Part shown: one piece after another, positions 40,001 through 55,000 of the stretch | Position numbering within the stretch: the stretch's first letter is position 1 | Layout of the letters: each line of letters starts with the position of its first letter | Source: Schistosoma mansoni | Lineage: Eukaryota; Platyhelminthes; Trematoda; Strigeidida; Schistosomatidae | Length of the DNA: 64,000 nt | Assembly (NCBI RefSeq): GCF_000237925.1 | Contig: NC_031499.1 | Location: 9,230,657-9,294,656 of the forward strand | Direction of reading: 5' to 3' | Program-made: the position numbers and the translations under genes | The notes under the pieces: generated by a model | Told to the model about the DNA's origin: nothing | What the model saw: the letters and a program-made list of their open reading frames with translations, nothing else | The model's database searches: none

Positions 40001-43000
40001 TGAAGTAACGGTCGAAGAAGAGGAGTTATATGGGAAGACAGGTGAAAATGACGACGAAATATATGGACTGGTACTCAACAATGAACTGACAGTTGAATGC
40101 GAAAGAAACGTGGTTGAAATCGAGGCGGAAGAATCAATAAGAGATGAAGATGTGGATGCGATGATATTTGGAAAAGTGGACGTAACAGAATTCACAGACT
40201 TGGAAGACGAAGAAGAAGAAACACCAAAAGAAGCATTGCTAGAGTTAAAGAAAAACGAAGAGGATGAAGAATTCAGATGATTTGCGAATGTGTATGTTGG
40301 TGTTTGTGATGTAGATCCGGTGAATTGTGAATCGGAAGCACTGGTTGTGGCTACAGAGGACAGTGTTGGTGGTGGTGTGAATGTTGCGTTGGACGTTGAT
40401 ACTGTCAGTGGTAGTGAAGTAGTTGCAGTTGGAGTGTGAGTAGTTTGTGAGAGATTGAATGTTGTTGATGGTGTGACAGATGTTTGTGATTGTGTAGTTG
40501 ATGTTCCAGTGAAGGTGGACGGCGATGGTGATGGTGTTTGTGTGGCTGACTGTGTTGATGATGTGGTGTCAATGGTGTGAGAGGATGTTGGTGTTTGTGA
40601 TGTAGATCCGGTGAATTGTGAATCGGAAGCACTGGTTGTGGCTACAGAGGACAGTGTTGGTGGTGGTGTGAATGTTGCGTTGGACGTTGATACTGTCAGT
40701 GGTAGTGAAGTAGTTGCAGTTGGAGTGTGAGTAGTTTGTGAGAGATTGAATGTTGTTGATGGTGTGACAGATGTTTGTGATTGTGTAGTTGATGTTCCAG
40801 TGAAGGTGGACGGCGATGGTGATGGTGTTTGTGTGGCTGACTGTGTTGATGATGTGGTGTCAATGGTGTGAGAGGATGTTGGTGTTTGTGATGTAGATCC
40901 GGTGAATTGTGAATCGGAAGCACTGGTTGTGGCTACAGAGGACAGTGTTGGTGGTGGTGTGAATGTTGCGTTGGACGTTGATACTGTCAGTGGTAGTGAA
41001 GTAGTTGCAGTTGGAGTGTGAGTAGTTTGTGAGAGATTGAATGTTGTTGATGGTGTGACAGATGTTTGTGATTGTGTAGTTGATGTTCCGGTGAAGGTGG
41101 ACGGCCATGTTGAAGTTGTTTGTGTCGATGTTGTTGTTATAATTTTTATTTCTCCTGTGGAATAACTGAACTCCGTTGTATTTACGATCGTTGGTAATTC
41201 ATTGCTTTGTTGCGTAATATTCGTAATGTTTGGTGTATCTATTTGTTGCGAGAAAGAATATTATTGGATTAAGGTTTACTTATTATCTTAGTGTTATATT
41301 TTTGTTTTCAGGCAGTTTTTAAATGTTTTTCTATTCAACATATTTCTTGTCTCCTATTTGTGTCTCATTTCTTCTTTGGTTTTTCCTCTTTTTTTCTTTT
41401 TTTTGTCTTCAATTTTTAAACTGTTTAGCACTTTAGTTTACAACTTTCTCCTATATCTCTTTATATCCTTAGAAACTGCAAATGCCTAATACCTTCTTGT
41501 CAGTACTATGTAGCTACTTATTTCTATATGGGTTGGTTGAGAAGATTTGTATTTAGGTGGATGTTTATGATAGAGTTTTTAACACAAGTATCATGACAAT
41601 AAATATATGTTCTTGTCATATCCCATTGAATAGTAAAGTTATATTTTTGAATGTATCGTGATTTATTGGAAGCGAGAAAATCATCGTGAGCAGAAAAACG
41701 TTATTTCATATGTTTACGCGAGGGCTGTGATACTGCCCGGGTGCCCAACCACTCCCTGGCTGGGGCCCAAGAANNNNNNNNNNNNNNNNNNNNNNNNNNN
41801 NNNNNNNNNNNNNNNNNNNNNNNNNNNNNNNNNNNNNNNNNNNNNNNNNNNNNNNNNNNNNNNNNNNNNNNNNNNNNNNNNNNNNNNNNNNNNNNNNNNN
41901 NNNNNNNNNNNNNNNNNNNNNNNNNNNNNNNNNNNNNNNNNNNNNNNNNNNNNNNNNNNNNNNNNNNNNNNNNCAAGTTCAACCTTGGTATTAATACCTA
42001 TAAACACAATAAATAGTTTGTAGGTATTCAGTGTACATATGTAAAAAATACCAATCAACAATTAGTAAGTGAGGTCTTCATTTAAAAAGCTAAACCGTCT
42101 CCTCATTTAATCTTTACAAAACTTTCATATTTAATGATACTACCTAATTACTGATTTGGGATCTTTCTACACAGATTTCTAGTCTCCTGCATCGCTCCGA
42201 TGTTCGATATTGGTTCACACAGGAGTAGGTCAGAAGTAAGTCAAACATATGCAGACTTAAATAGTGTAGTTAATAGGTTATAATGGTAATGTAGTGGTTC
42301 TGGAAAACCAGAGTGAACATCAACAAGTGAGCAGAGTAATAGTATCAAAGAAGAGTCCCAAATCGGACGAAACGCGAGTCCTGGATTCCACTGCTAGTTT
42401 CATGAATGCTTAAGTAGATACTTAAATACAATCTATATGTAAATTCAGCTGATAGTATTTTACTTGAATCTTCTTATTGATGTTTAGAACTGCAATTGAT
42501 CAGTCTTTTGTTGACATATGTGTATCTTATGCATATTACCAAGATATTGCCTTAAGTCACAAGCATTATAAACAAAGATGGATAGTGGGAAGATTCAAGT
42601 AAACAATACCAAGTGAATTTAAACTTCACCTCATTACACAAGCATATAGCTTTCAGGACTTAATAGCTAAGTGGTATAACACGACTGCGTTTAAAGTGGA
42701 CGATAGTGGTTTCAGGTCCTGGAGTGAATGTCAACTCTAGGATGCAGTTACATCCAGCTGACAAGTCTCAAATAAGACGAAGTAGTAAATATTATGTATC
42801 CTAATGAGAATCTGTTGAAGTTGTAGTAGTTCATCATCTATCGTGTCATTACAATATATTCGCCTGATTCTTGAGGATACAAAATGAATTAAGTTCCTCA
42901 TTTTACTAAGGAGAATTCAGTTATGGAAATTCGTGTACTGATCATTCCAGGTCAGTCTTCTATATATAGATCTCTGTAAAAAATCCCATCTGACTTTCTT

Positions 43001-46000
43001 CTCAATTGGACATCAAGAAAGTGAAATTTCTCGTTTGCCTCTGCTTCTAAAGTGAATTGAATTGAGGGGTAACGATTATTGAAACCATTCAAAATTTCAT
43101 TGAAGGTTCATATCTTCTTCACAAATAATGAAAGTATCATCCATATATCTCTTATATAAAAGTGAACGGTTGCACAAGTCGTGGATTGATTGAAGTTAAA
43201 CATTAACACCATCGGATGCCGGCTCAGTGGTCTATCGGTTAAGGGCTCTGGCGCGAGACTGGTAGGTAATGGGTACGGACCTCGCGAGTGCGGGATCGTG
43301 GATGCGCACTGCTGAGCAATACCATGATAGGACGAAACGGCCGTCCAGTGCTTCCAGTTTTCCATGGTGGTCTAGCTCATGATTTCAACTATGAAAATAC
43401 TAAATTCTTCACAAAACCCCCTCTGATCTAAAAGTAATCTCTTAATTATTATTTGTCGAAGTACCATATTTTGTACATTGACCATGGAACAATCAGACAA
43501 AACGGGACCCAATAGAGAATCCATTGGGACTCCATTCGTTTTTCCATAGAAATCATCCTTAAAATCTGAATTACACATTGAGAGTACATCATAGAAGTAG
43601 CTCTTTTAGATTATGTTTTAGGATACAAATATCAAAGTCATTATTTTCAATATAGTCACATAAAAAACAGTTCCCAAACTCATGTTAGAACACTACCTGG
43701 GATGGATTTTAAAAGGAGAATATAAAACCATTACTAGTTCAATATAGAAACGTCACTTGAAAGGAGTCTTCTTCTAAAAAAATAATCTACACAATCAAAG
43801 GTTATGGATCGAAGAGAAGTCGAATTAAAATCTTATGCTCTGTTGTGGCATTGGCGATCCGCCAACTCAAGCCCGAACTTTGTCTACACAAACGATACCC
43901 TTTAACAATTTTTCATGATAATTATTCAATTAATATGACTTTGATGTCTTTTAATAGTTGAAATCNNNNNNNNNNNNNNNNNNNNNNNNNNNNNNNNNNN
44001 NNNNNNNNNNNNNNNNNNNNNNNNNNNNNNNNNNNNNNNNNNNNNNNNNNNNNNNNNNNNNNNNNNNNNNNNNNNNNNNNNNNNNNNNNNNNNNNNNNNN
44101 NNNNNNNNNNNNNNNNNNNNNNNNNNNNNNNNNNNNNNNNNNNNNNNNNNNNNNNNNNNNNNNNNTGTTGCTGGATGTGGACGGTGTTGTGGATAGTGGT
44201 GTGGATGTGGATAGTGTAATGGTGGTTAGGTTGGGATTGTTGATGGTTGTTGTGGTGAATGTAGTCTCTGTCGAGGGAGTTTGACCAGTAGGAGTTGTGA
44301 GGTTGGTGATCGTTGGAGTTGTGCTGGAGGAGATTGGTGTTGATTGTGACGCTGTGATGATGGAGGTTGTTGTAGTTGTGGTTGTATCTGTGTTAGGAGT
44401 TGTGTTTGTGGGTGCGGTGTTGATTGTGGTTGGAATAATGGTGGGGGTGGTGGTGTTCAGTGTTACTGGTGCGGTTGTGAAGCTGGTCGGTGTTGTGGAC
44501 GTGTTGCTGGATGTGGACGGTGTTGTTGATATTGTCGTGTCTGTTGTAGCTGTAAGTGCGTTTAGTTCAGTATAGGTTTTTTGCGTTGTTTGCATTACTG
44601 TTTCTGTTGTTGTTGGGATTGCTGTTTCTAGGTTTATACTTGTCTCTACAATCAAATAATTTTATGGTCATTATGGATATTATTTTCATGTCTCAATATA
44701 TTTTTTTGTTGTCTAAACCTTTGTTACCCCGCTCTCTTTTTGTTTAGTGAGTGACTTTATTTTTTTGATTTTTCGATTGGTTTTTTAAATTTTATTTTGA
44801 CTGTTGTAGGTTTGTTTTATTTTTTGTCACTAAGCCATTCATTCTACATTTTATTACCAATGGCTTTGGTTGTCAATCAAAGTCATTCGTTTATTTTGAT
44901 TCTTTTTTCTTAGACGTTATTTATTGTTTGATGCAAGTCATTTATGGCATATTTATTTACGTTTAAGGGGTGCTAGTTTTCTATTTTGTTAATCGTTTAT
45001 ACTTGTAGAGATTTGAAGTACATTTCGCTAACCCCAATGTTTTTACTATCCAAGAATCGATCTAATCTACGGCAACATTGAATACATGGAATGTCTGAAC
45101 GGCCGTTTCTTCCTGGTTTGGGACTCCTTGTTAGTGTGCATCTATGTAGGGTGTGAGACGGTTATCCATCTTAGACAGCGGATGAAGTGTTTTGAAAGAT
45201 CATCAATTGAATGTAGTTATACATTAACAATGTTGGATACTGTCTCAGTGGTGTAAATGCTAAGTGTTCTTGCACGAAACTTAAAGTCCTAGATTCAAGT
45301 CCTATATGCAGAATCAAGGATGCACACTGCTGAAGAGTCCCATACTATAGAACAAAACGGCCATTCAGTATTTCAATGGAGGTCCATGATTAAGCTTGTA
45401 TTGATTCATTCACCATATCTAGTTTCAAATGGATGATCTACTAACATACTATATTATTCAACAATATCGTCTTCAGTATGTATATAAGTAGTATCTTGAT
45501 ATTTGAAACAGATTATCATTGGTGTAAAGAATGTTGCTCAAGCAAATGTCTCTTTTTATTTTTTGGTCTCATTTAGATTCTTTGAATCGATTTTGTACTG
45601 TTGGACATCAATTTACTCATCACTATACAGGATATCTGTTTGATTACTTTACCTAGTAGTTTCAATTTCAACTCTTAAAGGCTAGTAGGAATGAATTAAA
45701 TCTTATTGAAATGTATCAATTCCTTTGAATATACAGATAGATCTTGATGATTAGTATTAGTTGAATGGAAATCTAAATGAAGCAACACTTCTTGTCAATA
45801 GTGCAACTTACTTACAACTCATGGATGAGTATAGGCTGCCCATTGTGGTTAGCATATCTTTTAGAAAGATTTTTTTTCTATGGAATGAGGTTGCTGACCT
45901 CATGCTCAACTTCCCTTCTTTACTCAAGCTTGAGATCGGTACTAACTCTAAAAGCGGTACATGCGAAATTGTCAATAGTGTAAAGTCACCTGTCGGTGTT

Positions 46001-49000
46001 TTAATTGTTCAAGAAACCTTTTCATTTAAATCGGTAATCAATAAAGGAAGTCGACTCTTTGAAATTTTAAAATATTCAAGTTTCATATTTTTATCATAAT
46101 CCACATTTTCAGGAAAAGTTAACATTTGTTGAGATCATGAGTCAATGAAAGCTAGACCACCATGGAAAACTTGGTAGCTTTGGATGGACATTTCGTCCTA
46201 TTGTAGGACTCCTCAATAGGTATTTCCCGGAGTTCTAGTAAGAAGCAGTGATTAGTGGACTTCAACCAGGTTTGTTATGGGATAGTAAATCATTGAAGAC
46301 AATGGTGGATGTATCGCTCAATTTCGTGAATTGGTTGAAGTTAGACATTAACACCGTTGGATGCCGTTCCGCTCAGTGGTTTAGAGGTTAATCCCTCACG
46401 CGCGAGAGTGATAGTTCCTAAGTTCGAATCTCGTGGGGCGGGATCGTGGATGCGCACCCCTGAGGAGTCCCGCAGTAGGACGAAACGGCCCTCCAGTGCT
46501 TCCAGGTTTTCCATAATGGTCTAGCTTCAATTGACTCATGATCTCAACTATTAAAATTAGAAGTATATGAATTGGTTATTCAAATCTATAAGGAAATCGA
46601 TCATCAGCTCTACCCTTGTCTAATTACAATATGAATATAAATGAAATGGATTAAAATTATTAAAGTAAATATGAAAGAAAATAAAAAACTTACGTCCAGT
46701 TTGTATATCATACAATTGTATTGTATCATTTGATTGAACACTTGTATTATACGTTGTAGTAAATGCGTTAGTAAAATCAGTTGTATTAATGACATCCGTT
46801 GATGTTGAATTAATTTGAATGGTAGCATTACCACCGACTACATTCGATGTTGTATTTGATGTAGCTTGTCGTTTTTCCCAAATAATTAATATTTGTCTTG
46901 GTGAAAAAACTACTTTAGTACAAGCTTTTTGTTTATTAGCTGTAAGTGTAGCTTTTTCTAAAGTTCTCATGATCTATAAATAAAAAAAATAAATAGAATT
47001 TAGTAAAACTGAAGATAAAACTCAGGCTTGTACTTTTAGTTTAAAAAGTTGAACTACTTAATTATATTCAGTAGTTTAGTTGTCATTTAATCATTTTTAG
47101 AATTTATACAATCCATGACACGACGTTTTGTTGTAGTTGTATAACATTTATCTTATTCATTTGTACTAAATTTTGTAAACAGGATACTTTTTTTCTATAT
47201 AACAAAATGATCATAATGTTACAATAAACTGTTACTTAAATCATTCATTTAAAAATACAGTCATAGTAATTATGTGAATTCTTTTAACTATGTTCGGTAG
47301 ATTGTTAGCAAAGATGGATAGTGGCTAGCGACTGTCCATCTCTGCCTAAAATGCTCAAGAAATAAGGTTTTATCGAGACCATGCGCACAGTATGCACATA
47401 TGCCCAATAAGAGACTGACCAGTTGCAGTCCTAAAAAATCAATGAGAAGATTCAAACAAACAATACTAAATGTATGACCGGTAGAGTTTATTAAAACTCT
47501 TTTATCAAAATTGGAGTTGAAACGGACTTCTGTAGCAATGCATTTTAAAAGATGGAATCAAAAAGAATACCTGCTTGATTAAGTTTTCATGTTAGTTGGG
47601 ACTAATCAATAAAATGTATCAAAGACATTTAAAGGAAATACCATTTTCATTATCTTTACTTTTCCAAATTTTCTTTTATAGTTGAATATACTATGTGTAT
47701 ACTTTGAAGTGATTTCTGTACGTGATAATGGTTCACTTAATATATAATAACTATTAGATGTTTTCCATTCAGGTATAGCTTTTGGAGATTAAAAGTATTC
47801 ATTTTAATTGTAGGACTAGCATTTTTCGTAGGTATTTAGTCGCTTAAAGCAAAGAATATTTGTGAAATCTGTATTTTCATCAAGAGCATGTTTTCCAGAA
47901 AGAATGATTAGATATATAGAATAGACTTCTTTCTATATGCTTTCATTAGATTTGATTCTATTCAACAATACTATTAGCTTTTCATACTGATGGATGAATA
48001 ATTGTTGTAAATGATGAATATTTCGTTTGTCTACTTAAAATTATATAAGTAGTACAAATAATATTTATAAAGAAACTGAAAACCAAAGTTCTGATGAAAC
48101 ATGAATTATTGAAATAATCAGAAAAGTATCATGAATCTAAATAGAAGAAGTACAAATAAATACACTTACCAAATAACAATATTGTTTAGATAATACAGCA
48201 TAATTCAATGATGTTGTATCAGCGTATGATGGATCCCAATCAATTGCTGAATTATTCGTTTGATGATAAATAGTTGAATCAATCCAATAATTTGTTGAAA
48301 CTATTTTTTTATTGGAAAGAACAAAATGAAAAGAGATTGGCCAATATGATGAGAATATAACCATATTCTTTTAAAAAACTATTCATAAGAACGTATTCCA
48401 TTCTGCTGGGATCACCGGGCAAGTAATAGTGAGGTTAGACACTGGGTATTAGGGAATGATGGTCAATCAGTTGATGAGGTCATGAATATTCATCTACTGA
48501 GATGGTTGGGCAATGTGTTACGTATACCTGAACACCGATTACCAAGACGTGCTATGCTGACTACTACTGGCAATGGTTGGTGAGAGTTAGGGCCTGCCAA
48601 ACTAAAACGTGTACTCTCAGTCGAGTTTCATTTCTTGGAGTAATCGGTTTAATCATGAAAATTACATCATCTTTCAAGTCAACATCATGAATACAAATTT
48701 CAGATAAAATTTATTTCTATACATCAGGGCTTGGAGTCACTAACTTCTAGTTTGAGCCACGTTGGCAGCTGAAGACTACTTGGTTGAGGTCCGCGTGATT
48801 ATCGTAACCAACGGTTGGAGACTCTAGGTGACATGGCTCAGAATCGATCTCAATGGCGTATGCGTCTACACTCTTTATCTTCCCCCCTTAAACCTTGAGA
48901 TAAAAATTGCTTCATACCTGTCTCCCTTCCTATACTACATCCTTATATACAACCTCTATTTTATATATTACCAACATTAAATTAACTACTTCTATGAATC

Positions 49001-52000
49001 CGGTGTTCATCTTGTTGTACTGATGAGGTATGGGAACTTGGACCGATGGATATATGTGCCTGATCCTACGTTGTAGTTGACTGACTGATTCCATTGAGTA
49101 ATGTTGTACATTCAAACACTTACTTACTTACCTTTTTACTTTATCAAAACAAACAAAAGTAGTTCAATAAAACAAAAACTAAATTATATAGTTAGGTTAT
49201 GATGAAACTAAGTGATTAATAATCGTTCAATATTCAACATTTTCAAGGAATCTTTTTGCTTTTTTTATTGTTCCATTCATGAGCTGATTAAAATTAGACT
49301 ATCATGAAAAAAAACTTGAAAGCATTGAACAACTGTTTCGTCCTAGTATTGGACGATGTAAGCTCGACGATCAAATCATCCAGTTCAGAGAACAAAACTT
49401 TATCAAAAAAACTTTTTTTATTTATTCATCTTGTTGCTACTCATTACAATGAAGTGTTTATAGAACGATGGTTAGAGGTAGTTAACAGGAAACCTTAGAC
49501 CTAGGTTTTGTTCTACTTTGTACTTTTCAATAAGGTGTACCTGAAATCTTGAGAGAGCTGATGCTCTCTGACAGATTCAACTTCGTGTCATCTAGCTTCA
49601 TAATCAGAAACATTACCACTGAGCTATCCGGCCCGTGACTGACCTCCTGTACGATTGAGATCTATTTACATTTGAGCATAAGTTCCCTCTAGATTACAGG
49701 TACATCCTACTGATCAGTGCCAAGTAACACGAAACCTAGTTTCAAGGTTTCCTGTTGACTACCTCCAACCACTATCTTATCTCAACATAGTATACGCAAC
49801 GTCGAGTCACCTAGATTACTGACTATATTGCAGCTTGATCAATAGGATTCGATCTGCACTAAGAAAGACCTGATATACATGACATTGATCATCACTCGGT
49901 AACAGGCATAGATAAGTAAATAAGTAACGGATGAATATCCTTCTACATTGAAAATATTTAAACAAAATTATATATAACAACTAATAAACATTAAAAACAA
50001 ATACCATTGAAAATTACTAAAATGACCCTTATTTTAATCATTCAATGAATTACGTGTTTTGTATTCAAATGTATCATTTGATATATTTGTTTGTTTGCGT
50101 GTGCATGTGTGTACGTGCGTGCGTGCGTTCATGCACGTAACAAGTGCCGCTTCCCCCTCACACACATACATACACACAAACACACAAACTAAACTATTAA
50201 ACTGATACTGTTAAACTATAAATAAAAACTATTTACTACTGAAGAATAATACTACTAATAAACTACTAATAAACAAGAAAACAAAAAAAATGTATTAAAT
50301 GGAATACAAATTCAAACCGTCATCATTATCATCATCATTAAATTGTCATTTATTTATTGAATTAGTTTAATGAAGTAGGTAGTTGACAAATCAGCATGTA
50401 TTCTGTAGAAAAGAAGAAAGATCTCTCTATTGTGATATTGTTAGTGATTTGAATAATGGCGTTATATATATTTGCTATTCAAGTCTATGACATGTGTGTC
50501 ATCGGAACATGTAAACCAAATCATCTTTTGTGTGTGTGTATGTGTGTGTGAGTGTATTAGTACATATTCAATGAGAAGCCTTGATCACTATAGTTTAATG
50601 ATAACGGATGGCTAGGAAAGATAATTGTATGATATGAAGAGATTAAGCATTCGCGTGAGAGATTGAAGGTCCTCAGGTTCGAGTCCTGCGAGTAGCATCT
50701 CGGATGCGCACTGCTGAAGAGTCTAGTACTAGAAGGAAACGGTCAACCAGTACAGGCTTTAATCGATTCATGAATGCAACTATTAAAGAGTTTCACAATT
50801 GAAATCATAAAACTAAACTATAAAATGAATTTGAAAGAAATTGACTCGATGTTAGGATATTCACAAGAATATCCCAAAAATTATCTCGAATGTAAAATGG
50901 TATGTTTTCAGACTCTTCACATAATTCGCATGTTATTTCCTATTGGCCATTATTTACAGTGTCCTAACTATGACTTTCATGTGTCGTTTCCCTATTGGTC
51001 AATTTTGAGTCGTCCTAATTATAACCTTTACGTGTCCTTCCTTTCCATTGGTTACTGTTAATAGTCATCTTAACTGTATAAATATGCCTTGTCTGCAAAC
51101 CATTGTTGTTCTGCTGCTGACCCCATAAACAATTCTCATTTAACGGCTGTGTTCTGATTTATTGGAGTTGGGGAACAGTATTGGGGTCGAACTAGGATAT
51201 CTGAATTTGGTCAATCGGTAGAATTTCGCGTAGTCCTATCGCAAAACAATATATTTCGCGTTATAACAATTTGGCGACGGAGATTTTGCAAACAAGTTGC
51301 TGACTAGCTATGGATCCAGTTAAATTAGAAGAATTGTTCAAGCAACAGCTGAAGCTGATGGAGATGCTTACTCAGACGCAGATCTCTTCCCGAGTCTCAT
51401 GTACACCAACAATCCCTCAATCAGTCGACGGTATTACCAGTAGTATTTCAGAGTTCCTTTATGATCCTGATGCCAATATTACATTTGATACCTGGTTCAG
51501 ACGTTATGAAGATCTTTTTAAAGTCGACCTTGCTGACAGAGATGATTCGTGGAAGGTGCGTCTTCTCCTTCGAAAACTTGGTCCATCAGAGCTTGATAAG
51601 TATTGCAACTACATTCTACCGCAGAACCCACGAGACCGTTCCTTCGATGCCACTGTTCAAACTCTCAGTCAACTTTTTGGTGACCATCATTCACTTTTTA
51701 ATACGCGTTATCGCTGTTTAAAACTGGTCATGAACGAGTCCGATGACTTCTTAACCCATGTTGGCATTGTCAACCGTGAGTGCGAACGGTTCAAGCTCAA
51801 ATCCCTTACCGACGACCAATTCAAATCCCTCGTATTCATATGTAGTCTTCAGTCACCCAAATTCTCCGACATCAGAACTCGATTGCTGAACCGCCTTGAA
51901 CAAGACCCTACGCTGACACTTAATGCAATCGCCGACGAGTATCAACGCATTGTCAACCTGCAGCGTGACACCACTTTGGTCCAATCTGGGGGCCAGGGTG

Positions 52001-55000
52001 GTTGCGAAGTTCACGCTGTCCAACGTCAGAACAAATCTCCGAGATCAACAACCTGTGGTCCTACGAAAGCCAATGCTCCTTCTTTCTCTAATCACTCCAG
52101 ACCGGTTCACAAGAAGCCCCCCTCTCCATGTTGGCACTGTGGAGCCTGGCATTATGTGAAATTTTGTCCATTCAAACAGCAGCTGTGCGATCGCTGTCAT
52201 AAAGTTGGTCACAAAAGCGGTTTTTGTCAATCCCATCGACCCAATAGCCGTCGAAATGAACAGAAGCAGCATCGTTATCCTAAAAAGCCGGTTCCCTCAT
52301 CAGGAAGTTTAGCAGCAGTCTTCCACACCCATGCCGCCACGCGACGCAAATTTCTAACCCTCTCAATCAATGGTCAGCCAGTTCGATTGCAGTTGGACAC
52401 TGCATCAGATATTACTATTCTGTCGAAAGAAACTTGGCGAACCTTGGGTCAACCTCCCATCAAACCATCTTCGCAGACAGCCGTTAGTGCATGTGGTGGT
52501 CATCTCCGCCTTCATGGTGAACTTAATTGCTGTATTTCGTTCAGAGATACAACCTTCAAGGGTACGTGCTACATCACCAAATCTCCTCTCAACCTTCTGG
52601 GTTTAGATTGGTTCGAAGAACTTGGTCTTGCCAATCTACCTATCAGCACTATCTGTAATCAAGTAAAAACTCCTGCTACTACACAACAGCATGCTGCAGA
52701 CCTCCAAAATCGATTCATCGAACTCCTCCAGCCTGGTTGGAAGCTACGAACAGTCCATAGTGCGATGGCACCCAGGCGAGTAACCCGGCAGAATCCTCGA
52801 ATGCAGAACACTAGAATTCCCTACAAAGTTGGTGCGAAAGTGTATGTTCGGGACTATAGACATGGGTATGATAGATGGATAGAGGGTGAAGTCGCAAAGA
52901 GACAGGGGAAGGTCATGTATGAGGTCAGAGTAACCCNNNNNNNNNNNNNNNNNNNNNNNNNNNNNNNNNNNNNNNNNNNNNNNNNNNNNNNNNNNNNNNN
53001 NNNNNNNNNNNNNNNNNNNNNNNNNNNNNNNNNNNNNNNNNNNNNNNNNNNNNNNNNNNNNNNNNNNNNNNNNNNNNNNNNNNNNNNNNNNNNNNNNNNN
53101 NNNNNNNNNNNNNNNNNNNNNNNNNNNNNNNNNNNNTGTCGACTATAAGTCATAATTCTAATTCATCATACAGGTTTATAACCGTCATTTGATCTTAGAT
53201 ATTAGGTAGACACTCTCGAAGGTTATCTCAGGATTACTCAAACTCGTTCATAAATGATAATCTCACCGAAATAAACAATAAAAGCATCAATTATCTACAA
53301 AAAAAAACTAAAATGACAATACTACTACTTAGTTGAATATACTACTAACAATGATAAATAATGTTTCTATAGAATGGAAGAAAACAAAATGATCTACTAT
53401 GGGTTAGTTTACTATATATTGACAGTTAGCTTTCTATAAATATACAGATATCAATAGATACTAGTTTAAGAAGGATACATTTCTGTTACTAAGCAACATA
53501 AACAAAACGAAATATGAAAAATGAAAAGCAAAAGGCTAACATAAAATGAAAGTGAAACGTACGGGACAATATGAATAGAGATAAATAGAACACAACTAAA
53601 GACGGGAAGCATTGTCAACTACATATGTAATGTGAACGAAAAGCAGTAAGGTTTGGGTGGAAAAAAAACATCAACGAAATGAAACAAAGAAACCGAATAC
53701 CAAGAGGAGAAAAACGGACTTACCGGAAGGTACAGCTGGATCAACAAGAAAACCACTAAATTCCGTTGCGAATAAAGGAAGATAGAGGAAATCGGAAGTG
53801 AAGAAATGGGCAGCCTCAGTAAACATGAAACTTTTGATATGCGATAGAGTTGTAGTGCTGTTTATTCGCGTGGTCGTTGTTTGAGTACTTGTGGACGATG
53901 TTGGTGATGTGGTCAGGCTTGTGGTGGTCATCGTCGTGGGTGTTTGATTAGGGGTTGTAGATTCAGTCATGATGTGTGTTGTTGTGGGCGTTTCGGTGTG
54001 CGTGGATAGGGTAGTCTGTGTGGTTGTTACTGTGGTGGGTGTCTGTGTTTCGGACTGTGTTGTAGGTGTTGTTTGCAGCGATGTGGTTTGTTCGAGTGTG
54101 GTGGTGTGCATGACGCTGGTTGTTGTTGCGGGTGTTGTGATGAGTGTGGTTGTCGATTCGGTTGTTGGTGATGTTGTTGTTGTTGGTGGTGCTGCTGTGC
54201 TCTGAGTTGTCGGGATGGTGGTGGTGGTGTCTGTTTGTGAATGTTGTGTAGTGGTTGGTTCGGTCGTGGTAGTTGTTGAGAGTGTTGGTGTTGTGAGTGT
54301 GATTGTGGTTGTCGACTGGTCTGTTTGAGCGTGGGTGGTTGTGGCGAGTGTTGGTGTTGTTGCGGTTGTGATTGTTGTTGTTGCTGTTCNNNNNNNNNNN
54401 NNNNNNNNNNNNNNNNNNNNNNNNNNNNNNNNNNNNNNNNNNNNNNNNNNNNNNNNNNNNNNNNNNNNNNNNNNNNNNNNNNNNNNNNNNNNNNNNNNNN
54501 NNNNNNNNNNNNNNNNNNNNNNNNNNNNNNNNNNNNNNNNNNNNNNNNNNNNNNNNNNNNNNNNNNNNNNNNNNNNNNNNNNNNNNNNNCCGCCGATGCC
54601 TACACGGAGGCAACTGAGTCGTCTAACCAAGCAGAACATTCTTCAGGTTCTTCGTCGTTACCTCGAAGGAGGTCAAAGCGCAAACGAAGAAAACCAAAGA
54701 ACTTTCAGGTAAACCCACGATTGCGTCGCTATTAATTTTTTCCAAGGGGAGGTGTTAGGATATTCACAAGAATATCCCAAAAATTATCTCGAATGTAAAA
54801 TGGTATGTTTTCAGACTCTTCACATAATTCGCATGTTATTTCCTATTGGCCATTATTTACAGTGTCCTAACTATGACTTTCATGTGTCGTTTCCCTATTG
54901 GTCAATTTTGAGTCGTCCTAATTATAACCTTTACGTGTCCTTCCTTTCCATTGGTTACTGTTAATAGTCATCTTAACTGTATAAATATGCCTTGTCTGCA

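Noticed and set aside
39879-40280. Acidic plus-strand reading frame of 133 residues
   Set aside because: It is antisense to the Ser-rich end of mucin exon 6; serine codons TCT/TCA read as acidic residues backwards. The minus frame joins phases with its neighbours, this one does not.
40405-41108. His-rich minus-strand frames
   Set aside because: A shifted frame over the 291-bp mucin repeat; the Thr-rich frame is the one open across the entire exon.
45761-46099. A 112-residue plus-strand protein
   Set aside because: Overlaps a repeat family seen at 230, 37600 and 37975 and has no splice or homology support.
53671-54370. A second genuine mucin exon 2
   Set aside because: Near-identical to 55852-56570, with flanking intron also copied, and bounded by gaps inside an LTR element; most likely a misplaced contig.
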